A stretch of DNA of 6,984 nucleotides from Bacteroidota bacterium. GTDB lineage: Bacteria > Bacteroidota > Bacteroidia > Flavobacteriales > Flavobacteriaceae. The position numbers and the translations under genes were made by a program. Where the stretch lies: the NCBI GenBank assembly GCA_023457535.1, contig JAEWLN010000089.1:1-6984 (forward strand), written 5' to 3'. Every line of letters begins with the position of its first letter. Within the stretch, counting starts at the first letter, position 1. Under the pieces are notes generated by a model. The model made no database searches. It was not told the DNA's origin and saw only the letters and a list, made by a program, of their open reading frames with translations. This document shows positions 1 to 4,967 of the stretch, piece by piece.

Positions 1-117
1 AATCTGTACATTTTGTTAAAGTTTAATACCGCGCTGAAGTTTCTTATTCATTTGTTCGACGTTCGACAAAAAAGTTTAAAGTTTGAAGTTGCGTTCGTTC
101 GACGTTCGACATTCGAC
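1..117 (+). repeat. 117-bp direct repeat, copy 1 (left edge cut by window)
   Basis: Bases 1-117 are identical to 395-511 (offset 394). The first mismatch is A at 118 against G at 512, inside a heptamer. The repeat includes 53 bp of non-heptamer sequence (from AATCTGTACA through CTTATTCATTT), so the identity is not just a by-product of the short repeats. The true left end lies outside the window. Confidence 0.95.
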
Positions 118-280
118 ATTCGACAAAAAAGTTTGAAGTTTAACGTTGCGCTCGTTCGACATTCCACGTTCGACATTCGACAAAAACACCGTTCGTCATT
201 CGTCATTCCGACCTTCGTCAAAGTTTAAGGTTTAAGGTTTAAAGTTGCGCTCGTTCGACGTTTGACGTTCGACATTCAAC
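54..280 (+). repeat. Heptamer array, left block (RTTCGAC)
   Basis: About 11 perfect copies of GTTCGAC or ATTCGAC occur in clusters at 54-67, 97-124, 154-181 and 253-280. The last two clusters also hold one-base variants (ATTCCAC at 161, GTTTGAC at 260, ATTCAAC at 274). A decayed stretch of RTTCGTC-like units lies at 191-219. Spacers between clusters are A-runs followed by AGTTTAA-type 7- to 8-mers. This block is more degenerate than the right block, which suggests it is older or less recently homogenised. Confidence 0.88.
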
Positions 281-394
281 TAAATTTACAGATTTTCTAT
301 AACAGACTAAGTTTTTAAAATTGTATTTTAGCTCTAGGGAAGGGGGCATTGGAAGTATACCCCAACAAAATTTACAAATACCACGCAAGCAGAA
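281..394. other. Non-heptamer island inside the repeat array
   Basis: This is the only part of the first 724 bases that lies outside both the heptamer/spacer pattern and the duplicated block. It contains two copies of AAATTTACA (282-290 and 368-376) and a G-rich then C-rich stretch (about 338-365). It has no usable open reading frame and no recognisable RNA gene. It could be remnant sequence of an ancestral intergenic spacer, or part of a larger repeat unit that continues to the left of the window. Confidence 0.6.
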
Positions 395-402
395 AATCTG
401 TA
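287..402. repeat. 12-bp inverted repeat spanning the island
   Basis: TACAGATTTTCT at 287-298 is the exact reverse complement of AGAAAATCTGTA at 391-402. Ninety-two bases separate the arms. The right arm overlaps the start of direct-repeat copy 2, so copy 1 probably also had this arm just before the window. The arms could be ends of a small non-autonomous element, but no flanking target duplication is visible. Confidence 0.6.
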
Positions 403-511
403 CATTTTGTTAAAGTTTAATACCGCGCTGAAGTTTCTTATTCATTTGTTCGACGTTCGACAAAAAAGTTTAAAGTTTGAAGTTGCGTTCGTTCGACGTT
501 CGACATTCGAC
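395..511 (+). repeat. 117-bp direct repeat, copy 2
   Basis: This is the exact second copy of bases 1-117. It starts immediately after AGAA at 391-394, so it overlaps the right arm of the 12-bp inverted repeat (391-402). The two copies imply a block duplication with a period of 394 bp, after which the downstream heptamer tracts diverged. Confidence 0.95.
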
Positions 512-707
512 GTTCGACAAAAAGTTTAGGCTTTAAATTGGCTCTCGTTCGACGTTCGACATTCGACAAATAAGTTTAAAGTTTAACGGCACGCTCGTTC
601 GACATTCGACATTCGACAAAAAGTTTAAGCTTTAAAGTTGCGCTCGTTCGACGTTCGACGTTCGACATTCGACAAAAAAAGTTGACGTTCGACGTTCGAC
701 ATTCGAC
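448..707 (+). repeat. Heptamer array, right block (RTTCGAC)
   Basis: About 19 perfect heptamers lie in clusters beginning at 448 (2 copies), 491 (4), 547 (3), 597 (3), 646 (4) and 687 (3). Cluster starts are 41-56 bp apart. Clusters mostly run from GTTCGAC units to ATTCGAC units, then an A-run, then an AGTTTAAAGTTT-like and GCGCTC-like spacer. No heptamer in this block has an internal mismatch apart from a partial GTTGAC at 681-686. This argues for recent expansion or active homogenisation. Confidence 0.9.
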
Positions 708-724
708 AAATTTTTTTCCGACTT

Positions 725-1729
725 TCAAAAATCCAAAGACCTGATCACCGATGCCGCGATCTCATAAGACCGCAAACGATCTTCATGGTGATAGACCGGC
801 GTGGTAATCATGATTTCATCGGCTTGGGTGCGGCGGATGAAAATCTCGAGTTCATCAGCGATCTTTTCCGCATCGCCAATAAACGAAAACCGGATCATTT
901 GCTGTAACGCCGCTTCCTCGAACGGATCGATATAATCTGAATCCGGATCTACAGGCGGCTGCATTTTCTGGCGTTTGCCGGTCAAAATCCCAAGAAACAG
1001 CCGTTTGAACGATGTGGCCAGTTGGCGTGCCTGGTGCCGGGTGTCAGCCGCGATAACATTGACGCACGGCATAAAATATGGGGCAGCCAGTTGCGCAGAC
1101 GGCTTGAAATGCTCGCGGTAAATGGCGCCTGCCTCAAAGAGTTGCGCGGGCGCAAAATGACTCGCGAATGCATACGGCAGCCCCAGTGACGCGGCAATGT
1201 AGGCGCTGTCTGTGCTCGACCCCAGAATCCACATCGGAATCCCTAGACCTTCGCCCGGAATCGCGCGCACGCTGCTTTTTTTGTTTTCCTCCGACAAATA
1301 GCGCTGCACTTCGCGGATGTTACTTTCAAAATCCATAACCGCACCCATATCGCGTCGCAACGCATTGGCAGTGAGTTGATCGGTTCCCGGTGCCCGACCG
1401 AGTCCCATGTCGATACGGCCCGGATACAGCGTGGCCAGTGTACCGAATTGTTCGGCGACCACCAGCGGCGCATGGTTGGGCAACATGATCCCACCAGATC
1501 CCACGCGCATCGATTTGGTGTGGCCCGCAATATGCCCGATCAGCACTACGGTAGCCGTACTTGCAACGCCCTCCATATTGTGGTGCTCGGCGAGCCAGTA
1601 ACGCGTAAAGCCCCATTCTTCTGTGTGTTTTGCAAGTGAAACGCTGTTGCTAAAGGCATCCGTGGGCGTGCTGCCATCGGGTACCATGGCCAGGTCGAGT
1701 ACGGAAAAAGGAATCTGTTTTGAACTCAT
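725..1729 (-). CDS. LLM-class flavin-dependent oxidoreductase (luciferase-like, YhbW type)
   Basis: This is a 334-residue cytoplasmic protein of the bacterial luciferase-like superfamily, close to the E. coli YhbW type ('luciferase family oxidoreductase, group 1'). Such proteins form a TIM barrel and use reduced FMN from a partner reductase; their substrates are mostly unknown. Visible family blocks are RYWLAEHH (43-50), GSGGIMLPNHAPLVVAEQF (77-95), RIDMGLGRAPGTD (105-117) and ILGSSTDSAYIAA (168-180). The length matches the family. An in-frame ATG at 1759 exists, but I chose 1729 because a TTG-N20-TAATTTTG promoter at 1745-1775 would start transcription downstream of 1759, and homologues begin near IPFSVLDLA. 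The gene is divergent from the hydrolase. Its 3' end abuts the heptamer array with no hairpin terminator. The family call is firm; the substrate is unknown. Confidence 0.92.
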   Translation of the reverse strand: MSSKQIPFSVLDLAMVPDGSTPTDAFSNSVSLAKHTEEWGFTRYWLAEHHNMEGVASTATVVLIGHIAGHTKSMRVGSGGIMLPNHAPLVVAEQFGTLATLYPGRIDMGLGRAPGTDQLTANALRRDMGAVMDFESNIREVQRYLSEENKKSSVRAIPGEGLGIPMWILGSSTDSAYIAASLGLPYAFASHFAPAQLFEAGAIYREHFKPSAQLAAPYFMPCVNVIAADTRHQARQLATSFKRLFLGILTGKRQKMQPPVDPDSDYIDPFEEAALQQMIRFSFIGDAEKIADELEIFIRRTQADEIMITTPVYHHEDRLRSYEIAASVIRSLDF

Positions 1730-1744
1730 GGTGCGGTAAAAGCA

Positions 1745-1775
1745 CAAAATTAGCCACAAAATCCAGCGCGCTCAA
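1745..1775 (-). promoter_or_regulatory. Bacteroidota-type promoter of the flavin oxidoreductase gene
   Basis: On the minus strand a TTG (1775-1773) is followed after 20 bases by TAATTTTG (1752-1745), an exact match to the Bacteroidota -7 consensus TAnnTTTG. Transcription would begin near 1739, about 10 bases before the ATG at 1729. Motif and spacing are seen directly; activity is inferred. Confidence 0.6.
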
Positions 1776-1807
1776 GCATTTTAACGCCAGGTTTGGAAAA
1801 TGCCCGC

Positions 1808-1837
1808 TTGTGATACCCGATGCAATTGTTTAATTTG
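1808..1837 (+). promoter_or_regulatory. Putative promoter of the alpha/beta hydrolase gene
   Basis: TTG at 1808-1810 is followed after 20 bases by TAATTTG at 1831-1837, one base short of the TAnnTTTG -7 consensus. Transcription would begin around 1843, which favours the ATG at 1859 over the in-frame ATG at 1820. It lies back to back with the minus-strand promoter at 1745-1775 without overlapping it. Confidence 0.45.
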
Positions 1838-1858
1838 CACCATCAATCATTTTCCGAC

Positions 1859-2542
1859 ATGAAATCACTGTTATTACTCCACGGAGCCATCGGCGCCCAA
1901 GACCAGTTCCATTCCGTTGTTGGGCCATTGTCCGATGGGTTCGATGTGCATGTCCTCAACTTCAGCGGACACGGTGGCGCACCGTTCGAAAACGGATTCG
2001 GCATCGCGCAGTTTGCTTCCGATGTGCTGGCCTATCTGAATTTAATGTCCATTAACCGTACAGACATTTTTGGGTACAGCATGGGTGGCTACGTCGCGCT
2101 TTACCTTGCCCGGCATTATCCCGAGCGCATTGGTCGCATCTTTACGCTGGCCACGAAATTCGAATGGACCCCTGAGGTTGCCGCACGTGAAACCAAGATG
2201 CTCGATCCGGCATTGATCGCGCAAAAAATTCCCGCCTTTGCATCGGTGCTTGAAAAACGGCACGCGCCGCAGGATTGGAAGCAATTGCTGGAGCGCACCG
2301 CCAATATGATGGTGGGCCTGGGCCAAACCAATGCGCTTTCATCATCCGATTATGCGCAAATCATTCATCCGGTACGTCTGGCCCTCGGCGATCGCGATAC
2401 GATGGTCACGATAGGGGAAACCCTGGACGTGTTCCGCCAGCTGCCCGATGCGAGCCTGTCGATCTGGCCCGATACCCCACATCCGATCGAAAAGGTAAAC
2501 CCCGAACGGCTCACACGCGAAATCAAGGATTATTTTCATTGA
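1859..2542 (+). CDS. Alpha/beta hydrolase (MhpC/MenH-like esterase fold)
   Basis: This is a 227-residue single-domain alpha/beta hydrolase, probably cytoplasmic since no signal peptide is seen. The oxyanion-hole motif LLLHG lies at 5-9. The nucleophile elbow GYSMGG at 72-77 gives Ser74. The acid is in GDRD (177-180, most likely Asp180) and the catalytic histidine is His208 in TPHP, so the triad is complete and the enzyme should be active. The cap region between strands 6 and 7 is short. The substrate cannot be read from the sequence; esters, thioesters or MenH-like substrates are all possible. An upstream in-frame ATG at 1820 would add 13 residues (MQLFNLHHQSFSD), but it lies at or upstream of the likely promoter and the family N-terminus is MKSLLLLHG. 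The gene's last 7 bases overlap the 3' end of the convergent 2H phosphoesterase gene. Confidence 0.92.
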   Translation: MKSLLLLHGAIGAQDQFHSVVGPLSDGFDVHVLNFSGHGGAPFENGFGIAQFASDVLAYLNLMSINRTDIFGYSMGGYVALYLARHYPERIGRIFTLATKFEWTPEVAARETKMLDPALIAQKIPAFASVLEKRHAPQDWKQLLERTANMMVGLGQTNALSSSDYAQIIHPVRLALGDRDTMVTIGETLDVFRQLPDASLSIWPDTPHPIEKVNPERLTREIKDYFH

Positions 2543-3081
2543 AGCGGAATTTTGAACTGCTCGCGGAACCCGAGGTGTTTTTCTGACATAAGCTTGCGCA
2601 ATACCAACACTTCAGTACAATGCCATTGCGCGCTGTAGTTCCAGTCGCGCAACCACGGGCGCAGCTTTTCAAATTCGGACGGCGGCAGCTTTTTAAGCAG
2701 GCTCAGGTGCGGAAAACCGGATTTCTTTTTGACCAGATTCATCAGTTCGAGTATCGGCTGGTGCGGCGCGACATTGACAAACACAGACTTTTTTGAATGA
2801 TGGTCGAAAAACCCGTGACCTGAAATCTCAATCGGGAAGCTGCGTGCCGTTTGCAGCAATTGGGCTACGGTGGTTGCGAAATCGGCGTCATCGGTAAGTT
2901 TTTCTGTCAGCGTAATGTGTGGCCTGGAATGTAAGTTTGCCTCGCCAATGTCGGCCAATGCGGCCATTTGCAGCTTGACATCGGAAAGTTGTGCCATTAC
3001 CCCGGGTGGCGGCGACAGCACGACCAGGTACGCGTACAGCGGTCCGAACAAAGCTTGCTGGGTGTAATTGCGCTTGGCCAT
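2536..3081 (-). CDS. 2H phosphoesterase superfamily protein (2'-5' RNA ligase-like)
   Basis: This 181-residue protein carries the two H-x-T/S signatures that define the 2H phosphoesterase superfamily: HIT at 55-57 (in RPHITLTEKL) and HLS at 125-127 (in FPHLSLLKKL). They lie 70 residues apart, as expected for the duplicated LigT/ThpR-like fold. Known members hydrolyse or form 2'-5' or cyclic phosphodiester bonds in RNA or nucleotides; the substrate here is unknown. Replacement of Thr by Ser in the second motif is tolerated in the family. An upstream ATG at 3114 would add 11 residues (MECRHLRNIHT); I prefer 3081 (MAKRNYTQQ) because the fold begins soon after, though this is not certain. The gene stands alone, diverges from the sugar dehydrogenase gene, and overlaps the hydrolase gene tail to tail by 7 bases with no space for a terminator. 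Confidence 0.87.
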   Translation of the reverse strand: MAKRNYTQQALFGPLYAYLVVLSPPPGVMAQLSDVKLQMAALADIGEANLHSRPHITLTEKLTDDADFATTVAQLLQTARSFPIEISGHGFFDHHSKKSVFVNVAPHQPILELMNLVKKKSGFPHLSLLKKLPPSEFEKLRPWLRDWNYSAQWHCTEVLVLRKLMSEKHLGFREQFKIPLQ

Positions 3082-3147
3082 GGTGTGGATATTACGCAAA
3101 TGTCGGCATTCCATCCGATGTGGTTTTTACAACTTTTTGCCGCACAC

Positions 3148-3172
3148 TTGCACGATTTGACAGCATGTGCAA
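3148..3172. promoter_or_regulatory. Inverted repeat in divergent gap, possible operator
   Basis: TTGCAC (3148-3153) and GTGCAA (3167-3172) form a 6-bp perfect inverted repeat with a 13-base spacer. They lie midway between the divergent 2H phosphoesterase and sugar dehydrogenase genes. The spacing would suit a dimeric regulator, but no regulator is encoded beside it and short repeats of this size can arise by chance. Confidence 0.25.
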
Positions 3173-3181
3173 ATGCTAAAC

Positions 3182-3210
3182 TTGTCGTAAATCGGTTGTC
3201 CAATATTTTG
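3182..3210 (+). promoter_or_regulatory. Putative promoter of the sugar dehydrogenase gene
   Basis: TTG at 3182-3184 is followed after 19 bases by TATTTTG at 3204-3210, close to the TAnnTTTG -7 element. The leader to the ATG at 3238 would be about 20 bases and A-rich. A competing pair, TTG 3196-3198 with TAACTTTA 3219-3226 (20-base spacing), would leave only about 6 leader bases and is less likely. Confidence 0.4.
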
Positions 3211-3237
3211 GGAGTCAGTAACTTTAAGTAAAAAACA

Positions 3238-4518
3238 ATGAAAAAGACATTTTTACTATTGATGCTGGTGCCGCTGCTGTTATCGGCCCAGAAAAAAGGA
3301 GGCGGGAAACTTCCGGCCCCGTATGCGACCCCATCGGTGACAAAATATTCCAACGTGATCGGGTGGAAGGACGGTGCCAGGCCACAGGCGCCTTCCGGTT
3401 TTACCGTCACGAAATATGCGGCCGATTTCGACAATCCGCGCTGGATGTACGTGGTGCCCAATGGCGACGTGCTCGTGGCCGAATCCAATTCGAATTACAG
3501 CGTTCCCAAACAGGTGGGCGCGGCCATCATCGGAGCCGGAAAATCGAACAACCTGAACAACAGTGCAGACGTCATCACGATCCTGCGCGATACCAACCAG
3601 GACGGCCAGCCGGATTTCCGCGTCAAATTGCTTACCCGGGAAAACGGGCTCAATCAGCCATTTGGGATGCTCGTCATCGGCGATGGGTTCTATGTGGCCA
3701 ACACCGATGCGCTGCTGCGGTATCCGTACGACCGCAACGAAAACCGCATAACAGGCGAACCCGTCAAACTCACCGATCTGCCGGCCGGTAAGCACAACCA
3801 ACACTGGACGCGCAACATCATTGCCAATGCGGACAATTCCAAGATTTACATCGCCATCGGGTGCGGGAGCAATGTGGCCGAGCACGGTATCGAAGCCGAA
3901 AGCGGGAAAGCAGCCATTTACGAAATCAATCCCGATGGAAGCGGGCTCAAATTATACGCTTCGGGATTGCGCAATCCGGTAGGAATGGATTGGGCGCCGG
4001 GCACGCAAACGCTGTGGACGACAGTCAATGAACGCGACGAACTGGGCAATGAATTGGTACCGGATTACCTGACATCGGTCAGGCGCGGCGGATTTTACGG
4101 ATGGCCTTACAGTTATTGGGGCGGCCATGTCGATCCGCGGATCAAAAAAGAAGACATGCGCCCGGACCTGGTCAAAACGGCTATCGTCCCGGATGTTGAT
4201 TTGGGCGCGCACACTGCGTCGCTCGGACTTTTGTTCTACACCGGCAAATCGTTTCCGGCCAAATATAGGAACGGTGCGTTCATTGCACAGCACGGGTCGT
4301 GGAACCGCGAGCCGCTCTCGGGTTACAAGGTGGTGTTTGTGCCGTTTAAGAATGGGAAACCTACGGGCAAATATGAAGATTTCCTGACCAATTTTATAGT
4401 CGATCCGGATAAAGGCGAGGTGCGCGGACGTCCCGTTGGGCTCGCGCTGCTTCCCGACGGTTCGATGCTTGTAACCGATGACAAGACCAATACCATTTGG
4501 CGGGTTGCCGCCGATTGA
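3238..4518 (+). CDS. Secreted PQQ-dependent sugar dehydrogenase (sorbosone dehydrogenase-like beta-propeller)
   Basis: This 426-residue protein belongs to the soluble glucose/L-sorbosone dehydrogenase family. These are six-bladed beta-propellers that oxidise sugars or aldoses using PQQ and calcium outside the cytoplasm. The N-terminus MKKTFLLLMLVPLLLSAQ is a signal peptide with cleavage likely near Ala17-Gln18, so the enzyme is exported. Family blocks seen are SGFTVTKYA (53-61), DNPRWMYVVPNGDVLVAE (65-82), NQHW (187-190, candidate catalytic His189), GLRNPVGMDW (243-252, the Arg-Asn pair that contacts PQQ in relatives), QHGSWNR (351-357) and RGRPVGLALLPDG (396-408). DTNQDGQPD at 118-126 resembles a calcium-binding loop. 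There is no CxxCH, so no fused cytochrome domain. The true substrate and use of PQQ are inferred from the family. The gene ends 2 bp from the convergent HxlR gene. Confidence 0.9.
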   Translation: MKKTFLLLMLVPLLLSAQKKGGGKLPAPYATPSVTKYSNVIGWKDGARPQAPSGFTVTKYAADFDNPRWMYVVPNGDVLVAESNSNYSVPKQVGAAIIGAGKSNNLNNSADVITILRDTNQDGQPDFRVKLLTRENGLNQPFGMLVIGDGFYVANTDALLRYPYDRNENRITGEPVKLTDLPAGKHNQHWTRNIIANADNSKIYIAIGCGSNVAEHGIEAESGKAAIYEINPDGSGLKLYASGLRNPVGMDWAPGTQTLWTTVNERDELGNELVPDYLTSVRRGGFYGWPYSYWGGHVDPRIKKEDMRPDLVKTAIVPDVDLGAHTASLGLLFYTGKSFPAKYRNGAFIAQHGSWNREPLSGYKVVFVPFKNGKPTGKYEDFLTNFIVDPDKGEVRGRPVGLALLPDGSMLVTDDKTNTIWRVAAD

Positions 4519-4520
4519 AA

Positions 4521-4874
4521 TTACCGGCGTTCGCTTACGAGTTTTTCGCGGTGCTGTTCACCCCAATGGCTGAGCGCGCCGAGCACGCTATTGAGCGAAT
4601 CGCTGTAAGGCGTCAGCACATATTCCACCACGACGGGCGGTCCCGGATCCACATTGCGCCGGACCAGGCCGTTTAGTTCCAGTTCTTTAAGTTCGCCAGA
4701 GAGTACTTTGGCCGATATGCCGTCGATGGTGCGTTGCAATTCATTGAAACGATGGTGGCCTTCGCGGATGGCGATGATGATGCGCAACCGCCACTTTCCG
4801 CCGAGTACGTATACCGCGTCACCCACAGCGTTGAGCTTTTGCCTGCAGGTTTGTAAAGAATGATTTTCGTCCAT
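4521..4874 (-). CDS. HxlR/DUF24-family winged-helix transcriptional regulator
   Basis: This 117-residue regulator has the typical HxlR (MarR/DUF24) length and order: LGGKWRLRIIIAI (24-36), the recognition segment RFNELQRTIDGISAKVLSGE (42-61) with LKELELNGLVRR (62-73), a wing with VEYVLTPYSDSL (83-94) and the C-terminal dimer helix LSHWGEQH (101-108). It has one cysteine, Cys10, just before helix 1. That is the position of the thiol that senses quinones and disulfide stress in B. subtilis YodB. The frame is open to an ATG at 5195, but that extension runs through the promoter and azoreductase gene; MDENHSLQTC at 4874 fits the family. It is divergent from azoR across 93 bp holding two palindromes, so it probably regulates azoR and itself. 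The redox-sensing role is inference. Confidence 0.9.
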   Translation of the reverse strand: MDENHSLQTCRQKLNAVGDAVYVLGGKWRLRIIIAIREGHHRFNELQRTIDGISAKVLSGELKELELNGLVRRNVDPGPPVVVEYVLTPYSDSLNSVLGALSHWGEQHREKLVSERR

Positions 4875-4887
4875 AATGCTAACTTTT

Positions 4888-4915
4888 AGGTAACTGCTTA
4901 CCTGTAGTAAACTAC
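4888..4915. promoter_or_regulatory. Tandem palindromes, probable HxlR-family operator
   Basis: Two perfect inverted repeats abut: AGGTAA-CTGC-TTACCT at 4888-4903 and GTAGT-AA-ACTAC at 4904-4915. They are flanked by the direct repeat CTAACTTTT (4879-4887 and 4915-4923). They lie between a DUF24-type regulator and an azoreductase gene, where such regulators bind. The second palindrome has the TAGT...ACTA symmetry reported for YodB-type boxes. The positions would overlap the regulator's own promoter and sit just upstream of the azoR promoter. Confidence 0.6.
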
Positions 4916-4921
4916 TAACTT

Positions 4922-4947
4922 TTGAAAACCGAATGTACGTAATTTTG
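4922..4947 (+). promoter_or_regulatory. Putative azoR promoter
   Basis: TAATTTTG at 4940-4947 matches the -7 element TAnnTTTG exactly. The nearest upstream TTG (4922-4924) is only 15 bases away, shorter than the roughly 20 seen for other promoters in this window. This suggests a weak basal promoter or dependence on a regulator. Transcription would begin near 4953, about 15 bases before the ATG at 4968. Confidence 0.5.
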
Positions 4948-4967
4948 ATGGAAATAAATCCATCACC

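Larger units (their letters stand above)
1..724. repeat. Gene-free heptamer-rich intergenic repeat region
   Basis: No credible gene lies in this stretch. It is AT-rich and built from clusters of the 7-mer RTTCGAC alternating with spacers of the form A5-7, AGTTTAAAGTTT-like, then GTTGCGCTC-like. All clusters and spacers share one orientation. A non-heptamer island interrupts the array at 281-394. The array ends directly beside the stop codon of the flavin oxidoreductase gene (725-727), so it forms the 3' flank of that gene. The left edge is cut by the window, so the full length is unknown. The function is unknown. The repetition is directly visible; any role is inference. Confidence 0.9.

Noticed and set aside
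13..228. Open frame of 71 codons through the repeat array, giving a repetitive peptide (STFDIRQKSLKF-like)
   Set aside because: It follows from heptamers in threes (21 bp) staying in frame. The frame is not maintained in the duplicated block, there is no promoter or leader, and the DNA repeat pattern ignores codon frame.
54..707. CRISPR-like array
   Set aside because: The repeated units are 7-mers in variable clusters and the intervening 20-30 bp are similar to each other rather than unique; no cas gene or 23-47 bp repeat is present.
706..722. T-run after the array as a terminator for the flavin oxidoreductase gene
   Set aside because: On the transcribed strand it reads as an A-run, and no GC-rich hairpin precedes it.
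1730..1759. Longer start for the flavin oxidoreductase (MWLILCFYRT extension)
   Set aside because: The extension is covered by an exact TAnnTTTG promoter element and is not expected in the family.
1820..1858. Longer start for the alpha/beta hydrolase (13 extra residues)
   Set aside because: It overlaps the likely promoter, and the fold begins at MKSLLLLHG.
2997..3488. 163-codon minus-strand open frame spanning the divergent gap before the sugar dehydrogenase
   Set aside because: It overlaps two well-supported genes and the promoter region, has low-complexity composition and matches no known family.
3280..3885. 201-codon minus-strand open frame inside the sugar dehydrogenase gene
   Set aside because: It is a shadow of the G+C-rich coding frame: no recognisable domain, no promoter, and the plus-strand product has full family motifs.
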